Assembly: GCA_025359565.1 (NCBI GenBank)
Contig: JANYFY010000016.1
Location: forward strand, 62,001 to 126,000
Direction of reading: 5' to 3'
DNA: 64,000 nt
Source: Gammaproteobacteria bacterium
Lineage (GTDB): Bacteria; Pseudomonadota; Gammaproteobacteria; Steroidobacterales; Steroidobacteraceae
Numbering within the stretch: position 1 is the first letter of the stretch; each line of letters begins with the position of its first letter. Shown here piece after piece: positions 9,196 to 17,237 of this stretch. The notes beneath the pieces are model-generated. The model did no database searches and was not told the origin of the DNA. It was given only the letters and a program-made list of their open reading frames with translations. A program made the translations under genes and the position numbers.

Positions 9196-10296
9196 TTAGC
9201 GACTTCGGTACCGATCAGTGGCGAGCACCAACTCATGGGTATTGCCCGGCTCAAAAGCTGAGTGCCCGGCATTCGGCACTATCCTAAAATCGGCCTCAGG
9301 CCAAACCCTATGGAGGTCCCATGCGCTGGTGGCAGGGCACACAAGATCGTACCGACCCTGGACAATAGTTGCGGGAATAGCACGAATTCGCGCCACGTCG
9401 TCTAGTAACTGTGTTTCGCTGCGCAAGAAGCCGCGATTCACAAAATAATGGCATTCAATTCGAGCCACGGCTAGGGCGAACTGGTCTTCACTCCATTTTT
9501 TGATACTGTCGGGATTACTGTATAGAAAGCTGGTAGAAGCCTCCCAAACCGACCACGCACGTGCGGCTGCTACGGCGGCACGTTGATCACTGCCGATTAG
9601 GCGCTTGTGATAAGCGCTCAAATAGTCATCACGCTCATCAAGCGGGATAATGTTGCGGTAAGCTTCCCAATACTCTGGAAATATTTCCGAAGCACCGTGT
9701 TGGTACATCCAGCGAATTTCTCCGTAGCGCAGTAGAAAAATGCCGCGTAGAACAATTTCACTGACGCGTTCTGGGTGGGCTTCCGCGTAGGCTAGCGCCA
9801 GAGTGCTACCCCATGAGCCTCCGAAAACTAACCAACGTTCGATACCTAAGTGTTTGCGGAGGCGTTCGATATCGGCGACTAAATGCCAAGTGGTGTTTTC
9901 GATGAGGCTGGCACTTGGGCGACTACGGCCGCACCCGCGTTGATCGAATACGACAATACGGTAGTGGTGTGGGTCGAAAAACTGCCGCGACCGCTTATCG
10001 GAGCCTGCACCTGGACCGCCGTGTAGGAATACGACAGGTTTGCCAGCGGGATTGCCACTCTCTTCATAGTAGATCTCATGGATCTCGGAGACGCGCAAAT
10101 ACCCCTGTCGAAACGGTTCAATGGGCGGATAAAGCTTGCGGATTGTCGATGCTGCTTCGGTTAGCGCAGCGTCAATATTGGGTGATTTCGTGTTGACCAG
10201 TTTGGTATGCGTAGATTTAACGTGCGCGCTAGTTTTTCGCCGGGGTTTTAAGACTGCCTTCTTTTTGGCGGCCGGGAGTTTTTTCTTTTGCATCAT
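9196..10296 (-). CDS. pip: Prolyl aminopeptidase (proline iminopeptidase) with Lys-rich N-terminus
   Basis: A 366-residue alpha/beta hydrolase of the proline iminopeptidase family, which removes N-terminal proline from peptides. The oxyanion motif HGGPGAG is near residue 91, DQRGCGRS near 117 and the nucleophile elbow GGSWGS near 160; the His is in NAGHSAFE near the C-terminus. The first 50 or so residues are a Lys/Arg-rich, low-complexity extension not found in the core family. I found no alternative ATG, GTG or TTG start between the first two ATGs and the core, so the extension is probably translated. A strong AAGGATAAGG Shine-Dalgarno precedes the start. Confidence 0.9.
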   Translation of the reverse strand: MMQKKKLPAAKKKAVLKPRRKTSAHVKSTHTKLVNTKSPNIDAALTEAASTIRKLYPPIEPFRQGYLRVSEIHEIYYEESGNPAGKPVVFLHGGPGAGSDKRSRQFFDPHHYRIVVFDQRGCGRSRPSASLIENTTWHLVADIERLRKHLGIERWLVFGGSWGSTLALAYAEAHPERVSEIVLRGIFLLRYGEIRWMYQHGASEIFPEYWEAYRNIIPLDERDDYLSAYHKRLIGSDQRAAVAAARAWSVWEASTSFLYSNPDSIKKWSEDQFALAVARIECHYFVNRGFLRSETQLLDDVARIRAIPATIVQGRYDLVCPATSAWDLHRVWPEADFRIVPNAGHSAFEPGNTHELVLATDRYRSR

Positions 10297-10315
10297 CCTT
10301 ATCCTTATAATTTGA

Positions 10316-10666
10316 TTACTTAACTCGCTGAATCATCGGTCCCAAGGCTCGACCACCGATGAGATGCATGTGCAAGTGGTAGACTTCTTGTCCGCCGTGA
10401 GCATTGCAGTTTATGATCAAACGGTAGCCGTTTTCTGCAATTCCTTGTTGTTTCGCGATATCGCGCGCGACAATAACCATGTGACCAATGAGCGACTCAT
10501 CCTCGTTACAAATGTCATTGACCGTTGGAATTAGCTTATTCGGTACGATAAGCACATGTACGGGGGCCATCGGGTTAATGTTCAGGAAAGCGATCACTCG
10601 CTCATCACGGTATAGAACAGCTGCGGGCACCTCGCCAGCGATAATTTTTTCAAAAATCGTAGGCAT
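10316..10666 (-). CDS. hinT: HIT family nucleotide hydrolase (HinT)
   Basis: A 116-residue histidine-triad protein with the complete motif HLHMHLIGG near the C-terminus and an N-terminus (TIFEKIIAGEVPA) typical of HinT/PKCI purine nucleoside phosphoramidases. A GGAGG Shine-Dalgarno lies upstream. It is the first gene of a minus-strand group with pip and the GNAT gene. The 168 bp between it and the divergent toxin-antitoxin pair contain only promoter-like sequence as far as I can see. Confidence 0.92.
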   Translation of the reverse strand: MPTIFEKIIAGEVPAAVLYRDERVIAFLNINPMAPVHVLIVPNKLIPTVNDICNEDESLIGHMVIVARDIAKQQGIAENGYRLIINCNAHGGQEVYHLHMHLIGGRALGPMIQRVK

Positions 10667-10834
10667 ATCAGATGCCTCCGGAAAGCTTTGGGGTCCTAAG
10701 ATTAGCAGGATCTCAGCGGCCGCCTAGTCCCATCAAGTGTGCAGTGCAGCAACTCGACGCCAATTCACGCTGCAATGCTGAGTTGTAATGTCGCGTTTCG
10801 CTCGAATCAAGAAATTGTGTTACAATAATGGCAA

Positions 10835-11047
10835 ATGAGTAATACAGTGACTATTCGGCTTACCAAAGATCTCGCGTCTTGGCTCGACGAGGCCTCAAAG
10901 CAATCTGGGATTCCCAAAGGGCGCATTGTCCGGGAACAACTCGAAAAAGCGCGAAAGACCGGAAAATCTCCTTCTTATATGAGACTCGCGGGTTCCGTGC
11001 GAGGTGCGCGAGATCTCTCGGCGCGCAAGGGTTTCTCTGTCAAGTGA
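10835..11047 (+). CDS. Ribbon-helix-helix antitoxin (VapB/CopG type)
   Basis: A 70-residue protein with an N-terminal ribbon-helix-helix DNA-binding pattern: an alternating strand (TVTIRLTKDL), then ASWLDEASKQSG and KGRIVREQLEKA helices. The basic C-terminal part would contact the toxin. It overlaps the following PIN-domain gene in GTGA, the usual antitoxin-first order of type II toxin-antitoxin pairs. A TACAAT -10-like hexamer lies at 10821-10826, only 8 bp from the ATG, so the transcript may be nearly leaderless. No obvious operator palindrome was found. Confidence 0.8.
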   Translation: MSNTVTIRLTKDLASWLDEASKQSGIPKGRIVREQLEKARKTGKSPSYMRLAGSVRGARDLSARKGFSVK

Positions 11048-11451
11048 AGGGCATTGCGGATACGGGATTCTTGGTGGCATTTGCGAATGCCAACGACAGG
11101 CACCATAGGTGGGCTACCCAGATTGCAGTGGATCTCACGGAACCGCTTCTTACTTGCGAGGCTGTGCTTGCGGAGACTGCGTTTCACCTCGAGAGTGCCG
11201 CGGTAGCTCTAGCGATGATCAATGAGGAGCTGATCGCGCTCAGTTTTAACTGCCGTGAAAATCTCGTTCATCTTGAACGTCTGGCCGCGCGATACGCTGA
11301 TCAAAACCCAGATCTTGCCGACTTGTGCTTGGTGAGGATGAGCGAATTATTCCCAAAGCACTCTGTCATCACAATAGATCGCACCGACTTCAATATCTAT
11401 CGACGCAACAAGCGCGAGGCGATCGCGCTTCTGTGCCCGCCAGGGCGATGA
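11044..11451 (+). CDS. PIN-domain ribonuclease toxin (VapC type)
   Basis: A 135-residue PIN-domain protein. The four acidic residues expected for the Mg-dependent nuclease site are present: Asp6 (IADTGFLVAF), Glu44 (LAETAFH), Asp93 (DLADLCLV) and Asp112 (ITIDRTDF). GTG 11044 inside the antitoxin stop is preferred over an upstream in-frame ATG at 10879, which would read through the antitoxin gene out of frame with any homology. VapC toxins cleave tRNA or rRNA; the specific target cannot be read from the sequence. Confidence 0.82.
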   Translation: MKGIADTGFLVAFANANDRHHRWATQIAVDLTEPLLTCEAVLAETAFHLESAAVALAMINEELIALSFNCRENLVHLERLAARYADQNPDLADLCLVRMSELFPKHSVITIDRTDFNIYRRNKREAIALLCPPGR

Positions 11452-11580
11452 ATGATGCCGATTCGACTGCTTTCAATCGCTTATACAATGCGCCGTACGG
11501 TCGCTTATCTTCTCTGATTCTGGGTTCGGCGGCGTGAACAGATTGATTGCCGTTAGACGTTCTAAAATAACGGATTCAAA

Positions 11581-12549
11581 ATGAGCCTACCCACTAATTT
11601 ACAAGGCAGACTCCGATTGCCGGTAATCGCTGCACCCATGTTTATTGTATCTAGTCCAAAATTGGTATTAGCACAATGCAAGGCTGGCGTGATTGGTTCA
11701 TTTCCCGCCCTGAATGCGCGGCCAGCTGCCCAACTCGATGAATGGCTTAGCCAAATTACTGAGGAACTCGCCAATTTCACGGCGGCTCATCCTGCGATGA
11801 AAATTGCCCCTTTTGCGGTTAACCAAATTGTGCATGCTAGTAATGATCGATTGGAACACGACGTTGCTCTATGTGTGAAATACCAAGTACCCATTGTGAT
11901 TACCAGTCTGCGTCCACCGTCGGAAGTAGTTGCGGCGGTACATGGCTATGGTGGGCAAGTATTTCATGATGTCATTAATCTTAGGCATGCCGAGAAAGCG
12001 ATCGAGCAGGGAGTTGATGGCGTCATAGCGGTATGTACTGGGGCCGGTGGCCATGCGGGTACACTTAGTCCGTTTGCGCTGGTAAAGGAAATCCGCAAAA
12101 TTTACCCAGGATGCATTGCTTTATCGGGCGCAATGAGCACCGGCGCAGATGTTTTAGCGGCGCAGGCCCTGGGTGCCGATCTCGCATATTTGGGCACTCG
12201 ATTTATTGCTTCCGAGGAAGCGAATGCCAGCCGAGCTTACAAGCAAATGCTGGTGGATAGTGACGCCGCCGATATAATGTACACCAGCGCTTTTACCGGC
12301 GTGGCAGGAAATTATTTGCGCCCCAGTATCGTGAGCTCTGGGCTGGACCCCGATAATCTGGTTGATGTGGTTAAAAATAAAATGAATTTCAGTAGCAACA
12401 ACCAAACCAAGGTTTGGAAAGATATTTGGAGCGCTGGGCAGAGCGTCAGTGGCATTTACAGTATTGAACCGGTGTCGGCTCTAATCGATCAGATGGTTGC
12501 TGAATACGAAACGGCGCGTGCGCGGCTACTGGCCACACAATGCGCCTAA
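11581..12549 (+). CDS. Nitronate monooxygenase family protein
   Basis: A 322-residue FMN-dependent TIM-barrel protein of the 2-nitropropane dioxygenase/nitronate monooxygenase family. Characteristic segments are LPVIAAPMF at the N-terminus, TGAGGHAGT near residue 155 and ALSGAMSTG with QALGADLAYLGTRFIAS near 180-215, which form the FMN phosphate site. It detoxifies nitronates by oxidation; the physiological substrate is unknown. It overlaps holA by 10 bp, so it is co-transcribed with the DNA polymerase delta-subunit gene, an uncommon pairing. Confidence 0.85.
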   Translation: MSLPTNLQGRLRLPVIAAPMFIVSSPKLVLAQCKAGVIGSFPALNARPAAQLDEWLSQITEELANFTAAHPAMKIAPFAVNQIVHASNDRLEHDVALCVKYQVPIVITSLRPPSEVVAAVHGYGGQVFHDVINLRHAEKAIEQGVDGVIAVCTGAGGHAGTLSPFALVKEIRKIYPGCIALSGAMSTGADVLAAQALGADLAYLGTRFIASEEANASRAYKQMLVDSDAADIMYTSAFTGVAGNYLRPSIVSSGLDPDNLVDVVKNKMNFSSNNQTKVWKDIWSAGQSVSGIYSIEPVSALIDQMVAEYETARARLLATQCA

Positions 12550-13562
12550 ACACCGATCAATTATTGGCGAGCATGTCTCGCGGTTTGGGCAAAGGCTACC
12601 TCGTATCGGGTGACGAGCATTTGTTGGTGAGCGAGGTTACAGATGCGATACGGACCGCGGCTCGTGCGGCGGGATTCGCTGATCGGAAGGTATTTTTTAT
12701 TGATCGCAGTTTCGCATGGGACGACTTGTATTATGAAAGCCAAACATTATCGTTGTTTGCCGAGCGGCGACTTTTTGAATTGCGTATGCCGAGCGGTAAA
12801 CCTGATAAAGGCGCGTCGCAGCTTATGAATTTGATCGAAAAACCGCCACCGGATGTTCTTTGTCTGGTGGTGACTGGCAAACTTGATAAGAAGACCACTG
12901 AATCCCCTTGGGTTCGCGCCTTCGAAAGACTCGGGGTTTGGGTACCTATTTGGCCTGTTGAGAGGGCGGCGTTACCTACGTGGTTGCAGGGACGAGCAAT
13001 GCGAGCCAATCTAGTGATCGAACCTAACGCGGCGCAAATGATTGCTGATCGAGCGGAGGGCAATTTACTGGCAGCGAATCAAGAACTGCAAAAACTGGCA
13101 CTACTGGCTATTGGAGCGTCTATTAATGCCGATTTGGTTCGCTCTTCGGTGGGAAATAGCGCCCGCTATAATGTATTCCAATTGGCCGAGGCCGCTGCTG
13201 AGGGAGATGCGACGCGTGCGCTGCATATTTTGTTGGGACTGAAGAGCGAAGGTGTTGAACCGGTGCTAATACTGTGGGCGTTAGTGCGTGAATTGCGAGG
13301 CCTATTTCAGGCGCGCGAACGCCAACGATTACACGTAAAATCCCGCGGCAGTGGCTGGAATCAGGCAAACACGCCGTCGGCACGCGCCCTTGTTCGTATA
13401 GGTAGACTACCGTTGGCCGGCTTGATCGCAAAAGCGAGTCAAACGGATCGAATAATTAAGGGTTTGGCATTAGGCGACCCGTGGACTGCAATCACGGGTC
13501 TGACGGCGGGCTTAGCGGGTACTTTGCAAGAGTCCGCTATTTCAGGCAGGGTAGCATCATGA
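12540..13562 (+). CDS. holA: DNA polymerase III delta subunit
   Basis: A 340-residue clamp-loader subunit. The N-terminus (TDQLLASM, YLVSGDEHLLVSE) and the three-domain pattern match HolA: an AAA+-like N-terminal fold without a functional Walker A, then the collar domain around residues 210-330 (FQLAEAAAEGDATRALHILLGL). It opens the sliding clamp during loading. In many gammaproteobacteria lptE lies directly upstream; here a nitronate monooxygenase gene takes that place. It couples to nadD through an ATGA overlap. Confidence 0.93.
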   Translation: MRLNTDQLLASMSRGLGKGYLVSGDEHLLVSEVTDAIRTAARAAGFADRKVFFIDRSFAWDDLYYESQTLSLFAERRLFELRMPSGKPDKGASQLMNLIEKPPPDVLCLVVTGKLDKKTTESPWVRAFERLGVWVPIWPVERAALPTWLQGRAMRANLVIEPNAAQMIADRAEGNLLAANQELQKLALLAIGASINADLVRSSVGNSARYNVFQLAEAAAEGDATRALHILLGLKSEGVEPVLILWALVRELRGLFQARERQRLHVKSRGSGWNQANTPSARALVRIGRLPLAGLIAKASQTDRIIKGLALGDPWTAITGLTAGLAGTLQESAISGRVAS

Positions 13563-14206
13563 ATCCTATGGGTATTTTTGGTGGCACCTTTGATCCTATA
13601 CATTACGGTCACTTACGTACTGCTTTTGAGTTACAACAGGCGCTTCGGCTTAACGAGATACGGTTTCTCCCGGCGGGAAACCCACCGCATCGTGATCAGC
13701 CTATTGCGACAGCACAATTGCGCTTAGAAATGGTACGTGCTGCGACGCAGGGTCAAGCGGGTTTTGTGGTGGATGACCGTGAAGTACGTAAGATTGGTCC
13801 GTGTTATTCCGTAGAAACGTTGGCCGAGTTACGTCATGAATATCCAAACCGTAGTATTTGCTTGATTGTGGGTATGGATGCTTTCCTAAGTCTTCCCAAG
13901 TGGTACCAATGGCGTGAACTATTGCAACTAGCTCATCTGGTGGTGGCGCATCGACCGGGCTGGCGTGCGCCGGGTATGGGACCTTTGGGCGAATTACTGG
14001 TCGACCGCGGTACAGGGCGAATTAATGATTTGCACGAGGCGCGAGCTGGATGTATCTATATTCACGCGGTGACGCAGCTCGAGATTTCATCTACCGATGT
14101 CCGGCAATTGGTAGCCGTCGGACGCGACCCGCGATTTCTAATGCCGGATGCGGTACGTAAACTGATTATTGAAGCCAATTGTTACACTAAAACACGGATA
14201 TCGTAG
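13559..14206 (+). CDS. nadD: Nicotinate-nucleotide adenylyltransferase
   Basis: A 215-residue nucleotidyltransferase that adenylates nicotinate mononucleotide in NAD synthesis. The motif GGTFDPIHYGH at the N-terminus contains the HxGH active site, and ISSTDVR near residue 180 is the second ATP-binding motif. ATG 13559 within the holA stop is chosen; a longer frame from 13481 lies inside holA. The haaO-kynU-kmo genes elsewhere in the window would feed the same pathway through quinolinate. Confidence 0.95.
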   Translation: MNPMGIFGGTFDPIHYGHLRTAFELQQALRLNEIRFLPAGNPPHRDQPIATAQLRLEMVRAATQGQAGFVVDDREVRKIGPCYSVETLAELRHEYPNRSICLIVGMDAFLSLPKWYQWRELLQLAHLVVAHRPGWRAPGMGPLGELLVDRGTGRINDLHEARAGCIYIHAVTQLEISSTDVRQLVAVGRDPRFLMPDAVRKLIIEANCYTKTRIS

Positions 14207-14700
14207 TGCCTATAAAAAAGACGGTCAAATCAAAAGCAGTTGCTAAACGCAGTACAGCCAAAGAACCTAAGTTGGTACCTAAACCTAAGTCGGTACTTAA
14301 ATCAAAAAGGCCGGCAAAATCTAGAGCGGTGAAAATTCGAAAAAAAATGACGCTGGACGCATCGCTGCAAACGGTTGTGCTTGATGCTTTGGCTGATATG
14401 AAAGCTCACGAAGTGAAGATCCTCGACGTGCGCGGATTGACTGATATTACCGATACGATGATTATTGCCAGTGGAACTTCTGATCGTCATGTACGGTCTG
14501 TTGCCGAACGCGTGGTTGAAAAGGCCAAGGCGGCCGGGTTTCGACCCTATGGGGTCGAGGGCCGGCAGGATAGTGATTGGGTATTGATTGATTTACATGA
14601 AGTAATCGTTCACGTGATGCTACCGCGTGTGCGCGAATTTTATGGTCTGGAAAAGCTTTGGGATCTCACGATCAGTAAACGTACGGTAGCTCGAATCTAA
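14206..14700 (+). CDS. rsfS: Ribosomal silencing factor RsfS with Lys-rich N-terminal extension
   Basis: The core (from about residue 48) is RsfS/YbeB, which binds ribosomal protein L14 and blocks subunit joining in starved cells; ALADMKAHEVKILDV, SGTSDRHVRS, GVEGRQDSDWVLIDL and FYGLEKLW are the family landmarks. If translation starts at GTG 14206, one base inside the nadD stop, the protein carries a 47-residue Lys/Pro-rich, histone H1-like extension. An internal ATG at 14347 would give the usual short protein. Neither start has a strong Shine-Dalgarno, so the extension is plausible but unproven. Confidence 0.9.
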   Translation: MPIKKTVKSKAVAKRSTAKEPKLVPKPKSVLKSKRPAKSRAVKIRKKMTLDASLQTVVLDALADMKAHEVKILDVRGLTDITDTMIIASGTSDRHVRSVAERVVEKAKAAGFRPYGVEGRQDSDWVLIDLHEVIVHVMLPRVREFYGLEKLWDLTISKRTVARI

Positions 14701-14719
14701 CGATATAGGCGTAATTCTG

Positions 14720-15190
14720 ATGAAATGCCGGTTGCTAGCGGCTGGCACTCGTCTACCCGAATGGGTAAACACGGGTTTTAAGGAATATCAAAAGCGCCTG
14801 CGAACGCCGCTATGTCTTGAGCTTGAGGAAATTGCTGTGGCCACTCGCCGCAAAGGCGAAGACTCCATGCGCGCCGTTATCCGCGAGGGTGAACTTATGC
14901 AAGCCGCGCTGCGACGCGACGATTTTGTAGTCGCGATGGAGATTAAGGGTAACCCTATGAGCACAGAACAATTGAGCCAATGGCTGTCTGGGCAGTTACG
15001 CGAAGGTAGATCGTTGGCGCTACTCATTGGCGGCCCTGATGGACTGGCCCCGGCGTGTCGCGCTCGAGCCAATTTTAGTTGGTCGCTATCACCGCTCACT
15101 CTGCCGCATGCGTTAACACGCGTAATCGTGGCCGAACAACTTTATCGTGCGATAAGCTATTTGGCCGGTCACCCGTATCACCGAGCATGA
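14720..15190 (+). CDS. rlmH: 23S rRNA pseudouridine-1915 N3-methyltransferase
   Basis: A 156-residue SPOUT methyltransferase that methylates pseudouridine 1915 of 23S rRNA. LLIGGPDGLAP is the SAM-binding knot loop, and LTLPHALTRVIVAEQLYRA with a terminal HPYHRA is the conserved C-terminal knot. The length equals the family norm. It follows rsfS as in most bacteria, and its stop overlaps the maf start as ATGA. Confidence 0.96.
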   Translation: MKCRLLAAGTRLPEWVNTGFKEYQKRLRTPLCLELEEIAVATRRKGEDSMRAVIREGELMQAALRRDDFVVAMEIKGNPMSTEQLSQWLSGQLREGRSLALLIGGPDGLAPACRARANFSWSLSPLTLPHALTRVIVAEQLYRAISYLAGHPYHRA

Positions 15191-15771
15191 ACACACAGTT
15201 CGTAAATTTAGCCTCCGGGTCGCCTCGACGGCGCGATTTGCTGCGTCAGATCGGCGTACCGTACCGCATCGTTGATATTGCCGTGGACGAGGCAGTGTTG
15301 TCGGGCGAGACCGCACTGAGTTACGTTACACGCGTGGCCGCCGCAAAGGCAGAGGCGGGCTGGAAAAAAACTCCTGACGCACCGGTTCTTGCAGCCGATA
15401 CGACGGTAGTTTTGGGAGAGAGAATTCTCGCAAAGCCTCGCAATAGATCCGACGCCTCTGCCATGTTGCACGCGTTATCGGGGCAAACACATCAGGTACT
15501 CACCGCGATCGCCGTGACCACATCATCTGGAACCTTACACCGGATAAGTTACAGCGAAGTTGTTTTCCGCCCTATCAGCGTTGCCGAATCGGATCTCTAT
15601 TGGAATACCAATGAACCTCAAGATAAAGCCGGAGGCTACGCGATTCAGGGGTATGCGGCAGTTTTTATAGAAAGTTTACGGGGCAGCTATTCCGGCGTAA
15701 TGGGTTTGCCGTTATTTGAAACAGCGCAGCTACTGGATCAAGTGGGAGTGCCGCGCTGGCAAAAAACATGA
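15187..15771 (+). CDS. maf: Maf family nucleoside triphosphate pyrophosphatase (YhdE-like)
   Basis: A 194-residue house-cleaning nucleotide pyrophosphatase. LASGSPRRRDLL at the N-terminus is the Maf signature loop, VLAADTTVVL carries the metal ligand, and DKAGGYAIQGYAAVFIE is the conserved C-terminal segment. Its position directly before rng matches the YhdE (dTTP/UTPase) branch. ATG 15187 is chosen; an upstream in-frame ATG lies inside rlmH. In many genomes maf-rng follow mreBCD; here they follow rlmH. Confidence 0.93.
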   Translation: MNTQFVNLASGSPRRRDLLRQIGVPYRIVDIAVDEAVLSGETALSYVTRVAAAKAEAGWKKTPDAPVLAADTTVVLGERILAKPRNRSDASAMLHALSGQTHQVLTAIAVTTSSGTLHRISYSEVVFRPISVAESDLYWNTNEPQDKAGGYAIQGYAAVFIESLRGSYSGVMGLPLFETAQLLDQVGVPRWQKT

Positions 15772-17237
15772 GTGCCGAAATATTAATTAATGCAAGCTCG
15801 CATGAAGCGCGAGCGGCTGTGGTCGAGAATGGCGTACTACAAGAAGTGTTTATGGAGCGCGCCGGTCACCGCGGAATAATAGGAAATATTTATAAGGGAA
15901 AAGTTTCGCGGGTTTTGCCCGGTATGCAAGCGGCATTCATCGAAATTGGTCTTGAACGAACTGCATTCCTGCACGCATCAGATATTTTTGACCCACGATA
16001 CGCGGACACCGGAATAGAATCTCCTTGCACAGAGAACATACGTCAACTCGTGAGTGAGGGCGCAGAAATCTTGGTGCAGGTTGTGAAAGATCCTCTCGGC
16101 ACAAAAGGCGCCAGGCTTACAACTTTCATCACTCTACCGTCTAGGCACATGGTTTATATGCCTAAGAGCAGCGGAATTGGTGTGTCGGCACGCATCGAGA
16201 GCCCAGTCGAGCGTGAGCGATTACGCGTAATCGTCCAGCAGAATCTAATTTCCGGTGAGGAAGCGGGATATATTGTGCGTACTGCGGCCGGGGACGCGTC
16301 GGCGCAAGCGCTGCAAGCGGATATGACCTATTTGCGTAAGCTGTGGGAGTTTGTGTGTCAGAAGGGACTGCATACGCAGGCCGGGCATTTGGTACACGCC
16401 GATTTACCGTTGCACTTGCGCATTCTGCGGGATCTATTAAGGCCGGATGTGAATGTAGTGCTTATTGACCAAAATAGCGCTCACCGCGAGATGTTGGAGT
16501 TTGCTCATTCCTTCATGCCAGCAATAGTACCGAAAATCGCGATTTATACTGAAAGCTTGCCGATCTTTGAATTGCACCATGTTGAAGAAGAAATTCAGAA
16601 AGCCCTTGATCGAAAGGTGTTATTGAAATCCGGCGGTTATTTGATGATTGATCAAACTGAAGCAATGACAACTATAGATGTAAATACCGGGGCGTATGTC
16701 GGCCACCGAAACCTTGAAGAAACGATTTTTCGGACTAATCTGGAAGCGGCCGTGACAATCGCACGGCAGCTTCGGCTGCGGAATTTGGGAGGTATTATCA
16801 TCATTGATTTCATTGATATGGAAGAATTAGAGCACCGTAGTCAAGTAATTCAAGCTCTGGAGCGCGCGTTAAGTGATGATCATGTAAAAACTAACATATC
16901 TTCTGTTTCACCGTTAGGATTGGTTGAAATGACCCGCAAGCGTACGCGGGAAAGTTTGGAACATTTGCTTTGTACCGCATGTCCTACCTGTGACGGGCGC
17001 GGCTTTATTAAAACGGTTGAGACGGTCTGCTTTGAAGTCTGCCGCGAAGTAGTAAGGCAATCCAGGCAGTTTGGTTGCCAGCAACTTATGGTGCTAGCGC
17101 ACCAAGATGTCATCGAGCGCTTGCTTGACGAAGAGTCATCGGCACTAGCTGAATTAGAACTAATGACGGGTAAACCCGTTCGTTTGCAGACCGAAGCGCT
17201 GTATTCAGTTGATCAGTATGACGTTGTTCTGATGTAA
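15768..17237 (+). CDS. rng: Ribonuclease G
   Basis: A 489-residue RNase E/G family endoribonuclease lacking the long C-terminal scaffold of RNase E, so it is RNase G (5' maturation of 16S rRNA). An S1-like domain occupies about residues 36-120 (GNIYKGKVSRVLPGMQAAFIEIG). The catalytic Mg ligands are the Asp in TTIDVNTGAY near 303 and the Asp in IIIIDFIDME near 347. The Zn-link CPTC motif follows near 405. It overlaps maf by 4 bp and yhdP by 1 bp. Confidence 0.95.
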   Translation: MSAEILINASSHEARAAVVENGVLQEVFMERAGHRGIIGNIYKGKVSRVLPGMQAAFIEIGLERTAFLHASDIFDPRYADTGIESPCTENIRQLVSEGAEILVQVVKDPLGTKGARLTTFITLPSRHMVYMPKSSGIGVSARIESPVERERLRVIVQQNLISGEEAGYIVRTAAGDASAQALQADMTYLRKLWEFVCQKGLHTQAGHLVHADLPLHLRILRDLLRPDVNVVLIDQNSAHREMLEFAHSFMPAIVPKIAIYTESLPIFELHHVEEEIQKALDRKVLLKSGGYLMIDQTEAMTTIDVNTGAYVGHRNLEETIFRTNLEAAVTIARQLRLRNLGGIIIIDFIDMEELEHRSQVIQALERALSDDHVKTNISSVSPLGLVEMTRKRTRESLEHLLCTACPTCDGRGFIKTVETVCFEVCREVVRQSRQFGCQQLMVLAHQDVIERLLDEESSALAELELMTGKPVRLQTEALYSVDQYDVVLM

